Below are positions 16,901-24,502 of a stretch of 64,000 nucleotides of DNA, piece by piece. The stretch lies in NCBI RefSeq assembly GCF_024612015.1, contig NZ_CP102512.1, positions 7,688,001-7,752,000 on the forward strand, in the 5' to 3' direction. The notes beneath the pieces were generated by a model, which ran no database searches, had not been told where the DNA came from, and worked only from the letters and a program-made list of their open reading frames with translations. Source of the stretch: Streptomyces sp. CA-210063. GTDB taxonomy: Bacteria > Actinomycetota > Actinomycetes > Streptomycetales > Streptomycetaceae. Made by a program: the position numbers and the translations under genes. Every line of letters begins with the position of its first letter. The stretch's first letter is position 1.

Positions 16901-17439
16901 TGGCGGACGGGCCCCGTGTCGCCCACGGGGCCCTGCCCGCGGCCCGTCTCTTCCTCGCGATCCGGCTCGGCCGCACCGAGCGCCCGGACGAGGCCCGGGA
17001 ACAGCTCAGGCTGCTGCGCGAGGACTTCGATGCCGCCGACTTCGTGGTCTTCGCCGGCTTCGTCCTGGGCGTCGAAGGCTGGCTGGAGGCGGTGGCCGGA
17101 CACCACGAGAAGGCGCTGCGGCTGATCCGCCGGGCGATGGAACGGAGCCTGGACCCGCTCACCCGGATGGTCACACCCCATATGCCCTCCACCCATCTCG
17201 TCACCGCCGCCATCTCCGTCGCGAGCGTCGACGGCGGCGCCCGCGTCCTCGACGCGGCCCGCCTCCTCGGTGCCGCCGACGCGCTGCTGCCGCCCCGCCA
17301 CGTCCCCAGCCCGATGGAGGCCGAGGCCCGCGCCCAGGCCGAGACCACGGCCCGGGCCCTGCTGGACGACACGGCCTACGACACCGCGTACGCCGAGGGC
17401 GGCGCCCTCACCGTGGAGGAGGCCGCCGCCCTCATCTGA
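13927..17439 (+). CDS. SARP/AfsR-like regulator: DNA-binding + BTAD + NB-ARC + TPR
   Basis: This 1170-residue multidomain activator starts at an ATG preceded by CGGAGAC. Residues 1-95 form a winged helix (VRYRILGTTQAL to ALVGRLRRTLGP), and 96-245 the bacterial transcriptional activation domain. A low-complexity linker (about 249-340) is full of Pro, His and Gln. The NTPase follows, with Walker A GPGGAGKT at 369-376 and Walker B LLILDNCEH around Asp459, then TSREPLG, GLPLAIELAAARL and the winged LDDRFRLLTSG. The C-terminal half is helical repeats of TPR type. Such proteins often control secondary metabolism and act as ATP-dependent switches. The linker DNA consists of dispersed Streptomyces repeats. 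It is convergent with drrAB. Confidence 0.9.
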   Translation: MDPVRYRILGTTQALQADGTPVPVGGARLRALLTVLALRPGRTVPAAALVDEVWVGDPPADAPGALQALVGRLRRTLGPGAVESVNGGYRLAAARDDIDLHRFERLADEGARALADGDAAKAADVLDDALALWQGPPLADLPDRAAEAARWETRRLDAHRARLTAALTLGHPESALPDLTALCDTHPLDEPLQSLRLRALRDTGRSAEALAAYDRIRTLLATRLGTDPGPDLRRLHEELLRSDDGRAENDGPAPHQGRGELRDQPPRTRTRPTPYATPRGQRGSAPGDGTGRGGGGEKSEPQPHPQPHTNPRPQPHTHPHPQPDPHPHPQPPRPPGNLRARLTSFVGRDTDLDTIREDLTTTRLVTLLGPGGAGKTRLSQEVGEAVAPAMPDGTWLAELAPVDDPANVPEAVLTALGARETVLRGAGAEEMRVTADRQDDPLARLAEHCARRRMLLILDNCEHVVDAAAHLVEHLLQRCPALTVLATSREPLGVRGELVRPVEPLTEPHALRLLADRGAAARPGFTVAADPEAAAEICRRLDGLPLAIELAAARLRILTPRQIADRLDDRFRLLTSGSRTVLPRQQTLRAVVDWSWELLDEDERYVLRRLSVFAGGCDLAAAEAVCGPAALEALGSLVDKSLVVAVPSTSAGTDGGMRYRLLETVVEYAGERLDETGTRPAAERAHLTYYRELVRTTDPLLRGPGQRAAIELLELEYENIRTALRHAVAERDEQEALCLTLSLCWYWQMRELITEARHWSTQVKDLGPDPFTAPARPVPDLRERAVDSPPPMRPEVLDEARRGVHLVHLAYMDMGLSSWETPERQERLRVISRTYRPGQPQTCRFPTFMWFYAAMLTGDMDRLRVILDGNISTCRELGYTWELAMTLQMRANILANRSDWAGDATVDADESLEIFDRLGDVWGAAEALSARGEALERQGEFALAAAAFQRAIEYAERLGAKTQLGILSVRLGSVLIEGGDGERGEKMLFDVLADGPRVAHGALPAARLFLAIRLGRTERPDEAREQLRLLREDFDAADFVVFAGFVLGVEGWLEAVAGHHEKALRLIRRAMERSLDPLTRMVTPHMPSTHLVTAAISVASVDGGARVLDAARLLGAADALLPPRHVPSPMEAEARAQAETTARALLDDTAYDTAYAEGGALTVEEAAALI
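14675..14820. repeat. Dispersed Streptomyces repeats inside the SARP linker
   Basis: AGGGGCGCGGGGAACTGCGC at 14693 is the same core found in the 19.5 kb intergenic region and, inverted, at 49298. A second block from about 14758 (CAAAGGGGCAGCGCCCCTGG and onward) is of a kind I remember as a common Streptomyces intergenic sequence. Both are read through in frame as linker protein. Confidence 0.75.
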
Positions 17440-17462
17440 CCTCCGATGAGCCTCGGAGGTCA
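17437..17462. terminator. Shared terminator containing both stop codons
   Basis: TGACCTCCGA and TCGGAGGTCA form a perfect 10-bp stem with a 6-base loop. The TGA of the regulator gene is the first triplet of the left arm, and the stop of the convergent permease gene is the last triplet of the right arm. Confidence 0.8.
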
Positions 17463-18338
17463 GCTCTTCGTCTTGAACTTGTGGATCGCGATCGGGGCCA
17501 TCACCGCCGTCAGCGCCACCGACCAGCCGAGCGTGACGTACAGGTCGTGGGCGACCGGCCCGCCCGTCATCAGCCCGCGCGCGGCGTCCGCGAGGGACGA
17601 CAGCGGGTTGTAGTCGGTGAAGGCCTGCAGCCAGCCCGGCATCGACTGCGTCGGCGCGAAGATCGACGACCCGAACTGCAGCGGGAACAGCACCAGGAAG
17701 CCCATCCCCTGCACGGACTGCGCGTTCTTCATCGTCACGCCCAGCACCAGGAAGATCCACATCAGGGACGAGCCGAAGACGCCGGCCAGCCCCACCGCGG
17801 CGAACAGCCCCGGCCAGCTGGTGATGTCGAAGCCGATGAGGACACCGACGGTCAGCAGGATCGTCGTGGCGACCAGCATGCGCAGCAGCTCGACGGAGAT
17901 CTTCGCGAGCAGCACCGAGGACCGGCCGATCGGCAGGGACCGGAAGCGGTCCATGACGCCCTTCTGGAAGTCCTCGTTGAAGCCCGTGCCGACCCCCATG
18001 GCGATGTTCATGCCCATCATCGCCATCAGCCCCGGCACCACGTACTGGATGTACTCCTCCTGGCCGCCGCCCAGCGCCTGCCCGATGGAGCCGCCGAAGA
18101 CGTACACGAAGAGCAGGGTGAACACGATCGGCATCAGGACCGCGTCGAACATCGACTCGGGGTCCTGCCGGATCCACAGCAGATTGCGCCGGACGAGCGC
18201 GCCGGTGTGCCGGGCGTGGGCCCGCAGCCCGATCCGGCCGTCGGCCTCGACGGTCTCACCGGTCGCGGGCAGGGTGTTCGAAGGGGCGGCGCGAAGCGCC
18301 TCGTCCAGGGTGGCGGTGGGCGACGGGCGGGAGCTCAT
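17460..18338 (-). CDS. ABC-2 type (DrrB-like) permease
   Basis: This 292-residue protein has an N-terminal cytoplasmic tail of about 65 residues, then six hydrophobic helices with the ABC-2 pattern. These include RRNLLWIRQDPESMFDAVLM and PIVFTLLFVYVFGG, EYIQYVVPGLMAMMGMNIAM, FQKGVMDRFRSLPIGRSSVL and the late ADAARGLMTGGP. It resembles DrrB, the membrane half of daunorubicin-type exporters. The start overlaps the end of the ATPase gene by 4 bp (ATGA), so the two are an operon. The exported substrate is unknown; a hydrophobic metabolite or lipid is usual for the family. Confidence 0.88.
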   Translation of the reverse strand: MSSRPSPTATLDEALRAAPSNTLPATGETVEADGRIGLRAHARHTGALVRRNLLWIRQDPESMFDAVLMPIVFTLLFVYVFGGSIGQALGGGQEEYIQYVVPGLMAMMGMNIAMGVGTGFNEDFQKGVMDRFRSLPIGRSSVLLAKISVELLRMLVATTILLTVGVLIGFDITSWPGLFAAVGLAGVFGSSLMWIFLVLGVTMKNAQSVQGMGFLVLFPLQFGSSIFAPTQSMPGWLQAFTDYNPLSSLADAARGLMTGGPVAHDLYVTLGWSVALTAVMAPIAIHKFKTKS

Positions 18339-19360
18339 ACGGAGACCTCCTCGTACGCGGGGGACGGGGCGGCGTCCTGCGGCGCACTGGCCTTGTGGCC
18401 GGTGAGCGACAGGAACACCTCGTCCAGGCTGGGCAGTTCGGTGCTGATCGAGGCGATCGTGACGCCACGCGCGGTGATCGCGCCGACGACCGCGGTCAGC
18501 TGCTCGTCGCTGAGGATCGGCACGAGGAGCGTGCCGGTCTCGGGGTCCACGGTGGTGGTGGCGAGCCCGGTGATGCCCAGGTCGTCGAGGTCCTTGGCGA
18601 GCGGTCGCACGTGCACCGGATCGGCCGGCCGGACCCGGAGCGTACGCCCGCCGACCTGGGCCTTCAGCTCCTCGATACGGCCGCCCGCGATCACCTTCCC
18701 GCGGTCGATCACGGTCAGCTCGGCGGCCAGCTGCTCGGCCTCCTCCATGTACTGGGTGGTCAGCAGTACGGTCACGCCGTCGCCGACCATGCGCTTCACC
18801 TCGGTCCACACCTCGTTGCGGGTGCGCGGGTCCAGACCGGTCGTCGGCTCGTCCAGGTACAGCACGGCCGGGCTCCCGATCATGGACGCGGCCAGGTCGA
18901 GCCGCCGCCGCATACCGCCCGAGTACGTGCCCGCCGTGCGCTTGGCCGCCTCGGTCAGCGAGAACCGCTCCAGCAGACCGGTGGCCCGGCTCTTCGCCTC
19001 CTTGCGGGGCAGGTCGAGCAGCCGCCCGATCATGTACAGGTTCTCGAAGCCGGACAGCTTCTCGTCCACGGACGCGTACTGCCCCGTCAGGCCGATCACC
19101 CGGCGCAGCTGCCGCGGCTGCCGTACGACGTCGTAGCCGGCCACCGTCGCGTGCCCCGAGTCGGGCCTGATCAGCGTGGACAGGCACCGCACGAGCGTCG
19201 TCTTCCCCGCCCCGTTCGGCCCGAGCACCCCCATCACCGTGCCCTCACGCACATCCAGGTCGACACCGTCCAGCGCCCTGGTCTCGCCGTAGTGCTTGAC
19301 CAGCCCCCGCACGGTGACAGCGCCTTTCGCGCCGCTGGGTTCCTTGTCGATTCGTGTCAT
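18335..19360 (-). CDS. ABC exporter ATP-binding protein (DrrA-like)
   Basis: This 341-residue ATPase has Walker A GPNGAGKTT, signature YSGGMRRRLDLAASMIGSP, Walker B VLYLDEPTTGLDP and H-loop LLTTQYMEEAEQL. The C-terminal extension with ITARGVTIASISTELPSLDE and VFLSLTGHKA is the DrrA/CcmA-like regulatory tail that clamps the partner. The ATG at 19360 is the last start before sequence of the dispersed repeat region. It forms one operon with the permease gene. DrrAB-type pairs often serve self-resistance, but no biosynthetic genes are next to it. Confidence 0.92.
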   Translation of the reverse strand: MTRIDKEPSGAKGAVTVRGLVKHYGETRALDGVDLDVREGTVMGVLGPNGAGKTTLVRCLSTLIRPDSGHATVAGYDVVRQPRQLRRVIGLTGQYASVDEKLSGFENLYMIGRLLDLPRKEAKSRATGLLERFSLTEAAKRTAGTYSGGMRRRLDLAASMIGSPAVLYLDEPTTGLDPRTRNEVWTEVKRMVGDGVTVLLTTQYMEEAEQLAAELTVIDRGKVIAGGRIEELKAQVGGRTLRVRPADPVHVRPLAKDLDDLGITGLATTTVDPETGTLLVPILSDEQLTAVVGAITARGVTIASISTELPSLDEVFLSLTGHKASAPQDAAPSPAYEEVSV

Positions 19361-19454
19361 GAGGACGACGGTGCCAGGGTCTGCCGACAAACCACCGACA
19401 GGCCGCCTACAGCGCCGACACGGCACCGACACGGGTGGGAGCTCGGGGGTGGGG
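19361..19454. other. Leader of the drrAB unit, no gene seen
   Basis: About 95 bases upstream of the DrrA-like ATPase gene contain its probable promoter, but I see no convincing -35/-10 pair. With the repeat and terminator that follow, the whole 19361-19715 gap carries no gene. Confidence 0.5.
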
Positions 19455-19596
19455 GTGCGTTGGCGGGTGCGGGTGGTGTGTGGTTGCTCGCGCAGTTCCC
19501 CGCGCCCCTTAGAAACCCCGGGCGCAACCCATGCCGTCAAGGGGCGCGGGGAACTGCGCGACCAGCCCCCACGCACCCGCACCCGCCAACGCACCC
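19455..19596. repeat. Large imperfect inverted repeat built from a dispersed Streptomyces element
   Basis: The left arm (19455-19510) holds GCGTTGGCGGGTGCGGGT and TCGCGCAGTTCCCCGCGCCC. The right arm (19539-19596) holds their reverse complements, around a 28-base loop. The middle of the stem is imperfect. The same core recurs at 14693 and 49298. A transcript would fold into a very stable hairpin of about 140 nt, which may end drrAB-direction read-through. Confidence 0.85.
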
Positions 19597-19637
19597 CGCA
19601 CCCCCCACCCCCTCCCGCGCACCGCCGGAGGCAAGCC

Positions 19638-19671
19638 GCAGCCCGCCGACGGGGGAAGATCGGCGGGCTGC
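19638..19671 (-). terminator. panB terminator
   Basis: GCAGCCCGCCGA and TCGGCGGGCTGC form a perfect 12-bp stem with a 10-base loop, 45 bp beyond the panB stop codon on the minus strand. Confidence 0.75.
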
Positions 19672-19715
19672 TGTGGTGCCGCAGTGGCTCAATGGTGCCT
19701 AGGCCCTGGTGGGCC

Positions 19716-20603
19716 CTAGTGCACGGAGTGCTCCTCCAGCGGGAACGTTCCTCCCACGACGTCCTCCGCGAACGCCTTCGCCGCGTCACCCATGACCGCC
19801 CGCAGATCGGCGTACTTCTTCACGAACTTCGGCACCCGCCCCCCGGTCAGCCCGAGCATGTCGGTCCATACGAGGACCTGCGCGTCGGTCTCCGGGCCCG
19901 CGCCGATGCCGACCGTCGGGATGTGCAGGACCCGCGTGACCTCGGCCGCCAGCTCCGCCGGGACCAGCTCCAGGACGACCGCGAACGCGCCCGCGTCCTG
20001 GACGGCCTTGGCGTCGCGCAGCAGCTGTTGCGCGGCCTCCTCGCCCCGGCCCTGGACGCGGTAGCCCATCGCGTTGACGGACTGCGGGGTGAGGCCGATA
20101 TGGGCCATGACGGGGATGCCGGACTCGACGAGCAGCTCGATCTGGCGGTGCGACCGCTCGCCGCCCTCCAGCTTGACCGCCCCGACCCCGGCCTCCTTGA
20201 CCAGCCGGGTCGCCGAGCGCAGCGCCTGCACCGGACCCTCCTGGTAGGAGCCGAAGGGCAGGTCGCCGACGATCAGGGCGCGGCTCGTGCCCCGTACGAC
20301 GGCGGCCGACAGCATGGTCATCTCGTCGAGGGTGACGGGCACGGTCGACTCGTACCCCAGGTGGCAGTTGCCCGCCGAGTCGCCGACGAGCATGACCGGG
20401 ATGCCGGCCTCGTCGAAGACGGACGCGGTCATCGCGTCGTACGCGGTGAGCATGGGCCACTTCTCGCCGCGCTCTTTGGCGGCGCTGATGTCGCGGACGG
20501 TGATGCGCCGGGTGCTCTTGCCCCCGTACAGCGCCTTGCCGCTGTCGGTGGCCGGCCGTACACCCTGCGCAGGCTGCTTCTGGGCAGCGGGAAGCTGCGT
20601 CAT
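19716..20603 (-). CDS. panB: 3-methyl-2-oxobutanoate hydroxymethyltransferase (ketopantoate hydroxymethyltransferase)
   Basis: This 295-residue enzyme makes ketopantoate from alpha-ketoisovalerate and 5,10-methylene-THF, the first committed step to pantothenate and CoA. Family motifs are plain: KWPMLTAYDAMTASVFDEAG, VMLVGDSAGNCHLGYESTVP (metal-binding Asp), LIVGDLPFGSYQ, AVKLEGG, PVMAHIGLTPQSVNAMGYR and TVGIGAGPETDAQVLV. A tail of about 30 disordered residues precedes the TIM-barrel, as in other actinobacteria. It is monocistronic, with a strong hairpin after the stop codon. Confidence 0.96.
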   Translation of the reverse strand: MTQLPAAQKQPAQGVRPATDSGKALYGGKSTRRITVRDISAAKERGEKWPMLTAYDAMTASVFDEAGIPVMLVGDSAGNCHLGYESTVPVTLDEMTMLSAAVVRGTSRALIVGDLPFGSYQEGPVQALRSATRLVKEAGVGAVKLEGGERSHRQIELLVESGIPVMAHIGLTPQSVNAMGYRVQGRGEEAAQQLLRDAKAVQDAGAFAVVLELVPAELAAEVTRVLHIPTVGIGAGPETDAQVLVWTDMLGLTGGRVPKFVKKYADLRAVMGDAAKAFAEDVVGGTFPLEEHSVH

Positions 20604-20758
20604 CGCAACGGCTCCTTCATGTCATCTCGAGGCGCCCTCACGGCGTCCCCGGACCGCATCCATGGTGGCACCTCGTGCCAGAGAGTGCCAGGGCCGGTCC
20701 GTGTGACTGCTCCGGCACCGGGCACGTAAGACCTGGGTAAAAGATTCTCCCAGATTTA

Positions 20759-20781
20759 CGATACGAGACGGGCTCGTATCG
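20759..20781. promoter_or_regulatory. Palindromic operator before the MFS pump gene
   Basis: CGATACGAG and CTCGTATCG are perfect 9-bp inverted arms separated by ACGGG, 22 bp before the ATG of the pump gene. The TetR regulator gene lies directly downstream of the pump, so autoregulation of the pair through this site is likely. TACGAT overlapping the left arm could serve as a -10 element. Confidence 0.8.
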
Positions 20782-20803
20782 AAATAGGGTTAGGCTCGTC
20801 AGC

Positions 20804-22381
20804 ATGACTACCGCAGTCCCTGACCCCCGCATACCGGCGGCGGTACACCGGCGCCGCTGGGTGATTCTCGGCGTGCTGATGCTGAGCCTGCTGATCGTGG
20901 TCCTCGACAACTCGATCCTCAACGTCGCCATCAAGACCATCTCGACCCCGGAACCGACCGGGCTCGGCGCCACCCAGAGCGAGCTGGAGTGGGCGATCAA
21001 CGCCTACACGCTCGTCTTCGCGGGGCTGCTGTTCTCCGCAGGCCTGCTCGGCGACCGCCTCGGGCGCAAGAAGGTGCTGCTCGGCGGCCTCGTCGTCTTC
21101 GGTGTCGGCTCGGCGCTGGCCGCCATGTCGGGCTCGCCGGTCGAGCTGATCGTGTTCCGCGCGGTGATGGGCTTCGGCGCCGCCTTCGTGATGCCCGCCA
21201 CCCTCGCCGTCCTGATGCACGTCTTCGAGCGTGACGAGCAGCCGAAGGCCATCGGCATCTGGGCGGGCGGCGTCGGCCTCGCCATCGCCATCGGCCCGAT
21301 CACCGGCGGTCTCCTCCTCGACCACTTCTGGTGGGGTTCGGTCTTCCTGGTCAATGTGCCGATCGTCGTCCTCGCGGTGGGCCTGATGATCTGGCTGGTG
21401 CCCGATTCGCGCGACCCGAACCCGGGCCGCATCGACCCCGTCGGCGTACTGCTCTCCGTCGTCGGTCTCGTGCTGCTGGTCTACGGCATCATCCGGGGCG
21501 GCCAGCTCGCCGACTTCACGGACGTCACGGTCCTCGGGACCATCGCGGCCGGGCTCGCGGTCCTCGCCGCCTTCGTCGTCTTCGAGAAGCGCAGCGACCA
21601 CCCGTCCATCGACATCTCGTTCTTCCGGAACAAGGTGTTCGCGGCCTCCATCGGCGTCACCGGCCTGGTCTTCTTCGCTCTGATGGGCGTGACCTTCTTC
21701 TCCGTCTTCTACACCCAGACCGTGCGCGGCTACTCGCCGCTCCAGACCGGCCTGCTGATGCTGCCGCTGGCCGTCGCGCAGCTCGTCTTCGCACCGCGCG
21801 CCCGCCTCGTCGTCGACCGCTTCGGCAACAGCGCGGTGTGCACCGCGGGCATGCTGCTGATCGCCGCGATGCTGGCCGCGTTCGCCGTGCTGGACGCGGC
21901 CACGCCGATCTGGATCCTCGAAGTGATCTTCTTCTTCATGGGCATGGGCATGGCGCACGTGATGACCCCGCTGAGCGTCGTCATCATGCAGGCGCTGCCC
22001 CGGGAGAAGGCCGGGTCCGCGTCCGCGCTCAGCAACACCTTCCGCCAGGTCGGCGGCGCCCTAGGTATCGCCGTCCTGGGCTCGGTGCTCTCCGCCGCCT
22101 ACCGGGGCGGCATCGAGGACGAGCTGCCCGCCGGCGCCCCGCACGCCGCCGCCGAGTCCATCGAGGCCACCCTCGGTCTCGCCGCCCGCCTCGGCGAGCG
22201 GGGCGAGGCCCTGGTCGGTCCGGCCCACGACGCCTTCCTGCACGCCATGCACGTGACCGCCCTGTGCGGGGCCGGCATCGCCGTCCTCGGCGCGGTGGCG
22301 ATGGCGGTGTTCCTGCCGGGACGGCCGAAGGCCGGCCAGGAGGGCAAGGGGGAGCCGGAGTTGGTGGTCGCGGATCACTGA
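20804..22381 (+). CDS. MFS multidrug exporter, DHA2 (14-TMS) family
   Basis: This 525-residue exporter has the DHA2 pattern. [17 protein letters not shown] is motif D1 in helix 1, [16 protein letters not shown] is motif A between helices 2 and 3, and [20 protein letters not shown] is motif C in helix 5, typical of proton-driven antiporters. About fourteen hydrophobic segments are visible. Its operator and the downstream tetR gene form a classical pump and regulator unit: the gap is 60 bp and there is no terminator between them. Substrates are usually cationic dyes, antiseptics or antibiotics, but none can be deduced here. Confidence 0.92.
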   Translation: MTTAVPDPRIPAAVHRRRWVILGVLMLSLLIVVLDNSILNVAIKTISTPEPTGLGATQSELEWAINAYTLVFAGLLFSAGLLGDRLGRKKVLLGGLVVFGVGSALAAMSGSPVELIVFRAVMGFGAAFVMPATLAVLMHVFERDEQPKAIGIWAGGVGLAIAIGPITGGLLLDHFWWGSVFLVNVPIVVLAVGLMIWLVPDSRDPNPGRIDPVGVLLSVVGLVLLVYGIIRGGQLADFTDVTVLGTIAAGLAVLAAFVVFEKRSDHPSIDISFFRNKVFAASIGVTGLVFFALMGVTFFSVFYTQTVRGYSPLQTGLLMLPLAVAQLVFAPRARLVVDRFGNSAVCTAGMLLIAAMLAAFAVLDAATPIWILEVIFFFMGMGMAHVMTPLSVVIMQALPREKAGSASALSNTFRQVGGALGIAVLGSVLSAAYRGGIEDELPAGAPHAAAESIEATLGLAARLGERGEALVGPAHDAFLHAMHVTALCGAGIAVLGAVAMAVFLPGRPKAGQEGKGEPELVVADH

Positions 22382-22441
22382 CAGAGAATCGGTCCGGTCC
22401 CACCAGAGCCAGCCCCACGACCGCGAGAGACGGAGTCGACC

Positions 22442-23074
22442 TTGAGCCTCGCCGAGAGCCACGCCGCTAACGGGCGGGTCCGGGACGGGAGCCCCGTACG
22501 GGGGCGGCCCCGGAGCGAGGCCGTGGAGCGGTCCATCATCGAGGGCGTGATGCGGCTCCTCGAAGAGGGCGTACCGCTCTCGGAGCTGTCCATCGAGCGG
22601 GTGGCCCGCACCGCGGGCGTCGGCAAGGCCACCATCTACCGCCGCTGGAGCGGCAAGGAGGCGCTCTTCGTCGACGTACTGCGCGCCGCGGAGCCCCCGG
22701 AACCCGTGCTGCCCGGCACCTCGATGCGTGACGACCTGGTCGTCCTCATGGAGGCGGCACGCCGGCGCGGGCTGCTCAACCGGCCGTCGGCGATCCTGCA
22801 CAACGTCATCGCCCAGATGAAGAGCAGTCCCAAGATCTGGAACGCCTACCACGCGGACGTCGTCGCCCCGCGCCGCCGGACCCTGACCGAGGTGCTGCGC
22901 CGGGGGCAGGCCAACGGGGAACTCCGCGCCGACGTGGACCTCGACCTGGCCGGCGATCTGGTCTTCGGCCCCATGCTCGTCCGTACCGTCATGCGCCCGG
23001 ACGCCGAACTCCCCGAGGATCTCGCGGAGAGCATCGTCGACACGATGCTCGAAGGGCTTCGTCCTCCTGCGTAG
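22442..23074 (+). CDS. TetR-family repressor, probable regulator of the MFS pump
   Basis: This 210-residue protein starts at TTG. The N-terminal HTH is clear: LSIERVARTAGVGKATIYRR followed by WSGKEALFVDVL. The C-terminal ligand-binding half is the type found in regulators of Streptomyces DHA2 pumps (MKSSPKIWNAYHADVVAPRR, VLRRGQANGELRADVDLDLA). It lies 60 bp after the pump gene in the same direction and should repress both through the palindrome at 20759. A six-copy 13-bp repeat begins at its stop codon. Confidence 0.88.
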   Translation: MSLAESHAANGRVRDGSPVRGRPRSEAVERSIIEGVMRLLEEGVPLSELSIERVARTAGVGKATIYRRWSGKEALFVDVLRAAEPPEPVLPGTSMRDDLVVLMEAARRRGLLNRPSAILHNVIAQMKSSPKIWNAYHADVVAPRRRTLTEVLRRGQANGELRADVDLDLAGDLVFGPMLVRTVMRPDAELPEDLAESIVDTMLEGLRPPA

Positions 23075-23148
23075 TGAGTCTGAGTAGTGCGTCTGCGTAG
23101 TGAGTCTGTGAAGTGAGTCTGCGTAGTGAGTCTGCGAAGTGAGTCACA
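23071..23148. repeat. Six tandem copies of a 13-bp unit at the tetR stop codon
   Basis: The unit GTAGTGAGTCTGC is repeated six times without spacing, with one to four changes per copy. The first copy includes the TAG stop codon of the tetR gene. Copies carry TAG or TGA in every frame, so it is a strong translational barrier. There is no spacer variation, so it is not a CRISPR array. Confidence 0.9.
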
Positions 23149-23329
23149 GTTCAATGTGCGCGTTTCGTTACAGACGTCGGGGCCTGTCCACCGGTTCGGA
23201 ACTCCGAACAGCGGGTTGTTCGTCCTTGTGCCCGTACGGCCGCCCTGTGGCGGCGGGAACGACGGCGATCATCCCCTAGGGTTTTCAGGCGCGGGGGATG
23301 AAGTGCACGGCAGGCAGTGAGGCGACGGT

Positions 23330-24379
23330 ATGGCGCAGGCGTACATGACGGAGACGGGCGGCGGCAGCACGGGCGAGGGCCGCGAACAATCCCGGCTTCG
23401 GCGCCTGCTCGGCCGCCTCTTCGACGGCTGGAGAGGGGACCGGCGGATCTGGCGGCGCGGCATCGTCGTCGCGGTCCTCGCGGTCCTCATCGCGCTGGTG
23501 ATGGTGCTGCACGCCCAGGTCCCGAACGCGGTCGGCAACCTCGGCAGCCTGACGGAGACGTTCCTGCCCTGGCTGGGCGTCGCGATCCCGCTGCTGCTGG
23601 TCCTCGCGCTGGTGCGCAAATCGGCGACCGCGCTGATCGCGCTCCTGCTGCCCACGATCGTCTGGCTGAACATCTTCGGCGGACTCGTCACCAGCAAGAC
23701 CGGCGGCGGCGGCGACTTCACCGTCGTCACCCACAACGTCAACGCGGACAACGCCGACCCGTCCGGCACGGCCCGCGAGGTCGCCTCCTCCGGTGCGGAC
23801 GCGGTCGCCCTGGAGGAGCTGACCGAGACCGCGGTGCCGGTGTACGAGAAGGCCCTCGCGGCGACGTACCCGTACCACGAGGTCGTGGGCACCGTCGGGC
23901 TGTGGAGCAAGTACCGGATGAGCGACACCAAGCCCGTCGACATCAAGCTCGGCTGGGAGCGCGCGATGCGCTCCACCGTGGCCACGCCCGACGGGCCGGT
24001 CGCCGTGTACGTCGCCCATCTGCCCTCGGTGCGGGTGAAGCTGGAGGCCGGCTTCACCGCCCGGCAGCGCGACAAGAGCGCGAACGCGCTCGGCGAGGCC
24101 ATCGCCGACGAGCCGATCGAGCAGGTCGCCCTCCTCGGCGACCTCAACGGCACCATGAACGACCGCGCCCTCAACGCCGTCACCGCCCAGATGCGTTCCA
24201 CCCAGGGCGCGGCGGGCAGCGGCTTCGGCTTCAGCTGGCCCGCGTCGTTCCCGATGGCGCGCATCGACCAGATCATGGTCCGGGGCATGGAGCCGACGGC
24301 GTCGTGGACCCTGCCGCAGACGGGCAGCGACCATCTGCCGGTGGCGGCGCGGGTGACGATCGACACGTCGGGCAGCTGA
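23330..24379 (+). CDS. Endonuclease/exonuclease/phosphatase (EEP) family membrane protein
   Basis: This 349-residue protein has a cytoplasmic Arg-rich tail, three hydrophobic helices (about 43-60, 78-95, 98-120: IVVAVLAVLIALVMVLHAQV, LGVAIPLLLVLALV, TALIALLLPTIVWLNIFGGL) and then an extracytoplasmic EEP domain. TVVTHNVNADN starts the fold, VALEEL holds the catalytic Glu, VAHLPS the Asp/His strand, LLGDLNGTMND is the D-x-N motif, and GSDHLPVAARVTI the terminal His motif. Family members cut phosphodiesters, including nucleic acids, sphingolipids and phosphoinositides. It may process extracellular DNA or lipids at the cell surface. It stands alone. Confidence 0.85.
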   Translation: MAQAYMTETGGGSTGEGREQSRLRRLLGRLFDGWRGDRRIWRRGIVVAVLAVLIALVMVLHAQVPNAVGNLGSLTETFLPWLGVAIPLLLVLALVRKSATALIALLLPTIVWLNIFGGLVTSKTGGGGDFTVVTHNVNADNADPSGTAREVASSGADAVALEELTETAVPVYEKALAATYPYHEVVGTVGLWSKYRMSDTKPVDIKLGWERAMRSTVATPDGPVAVYVAHLPSVRVKLEAGFTARQRDKSANALGEAIADEPIEQVALLGDLNGTMNDRALNAVTAQMRSTQGAAGSGFGFSWPASFPMARIDQIMVRGMEPTASWTLPQTGSDHLPVAARVTIDTSGS

Positions 24380-24502
24380 TCATGCTGGTGGGAAGGGTGT
24401 GGCAGGCAGGGCGGGCCGGGAAATAGGGCTCCGGGGCGAGTTTGTTCCGTCGTTGAACATACGATGGAACCGAACCCCCCGCTCTCGCTGAAAGGTCCCG
24501 CC

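Noticed and set aside
17460..19360. Secondary-metabolite gene cluster around drrAB and the SARP regulator
   Set aside because: No biosynthetic enzymes such as PKS, NRPS or terpene synthases are present in the window.
23071..23148. CRISPR array
   Set aside because: Units are 13 bp with no spacers between them, and there are no cas genes.
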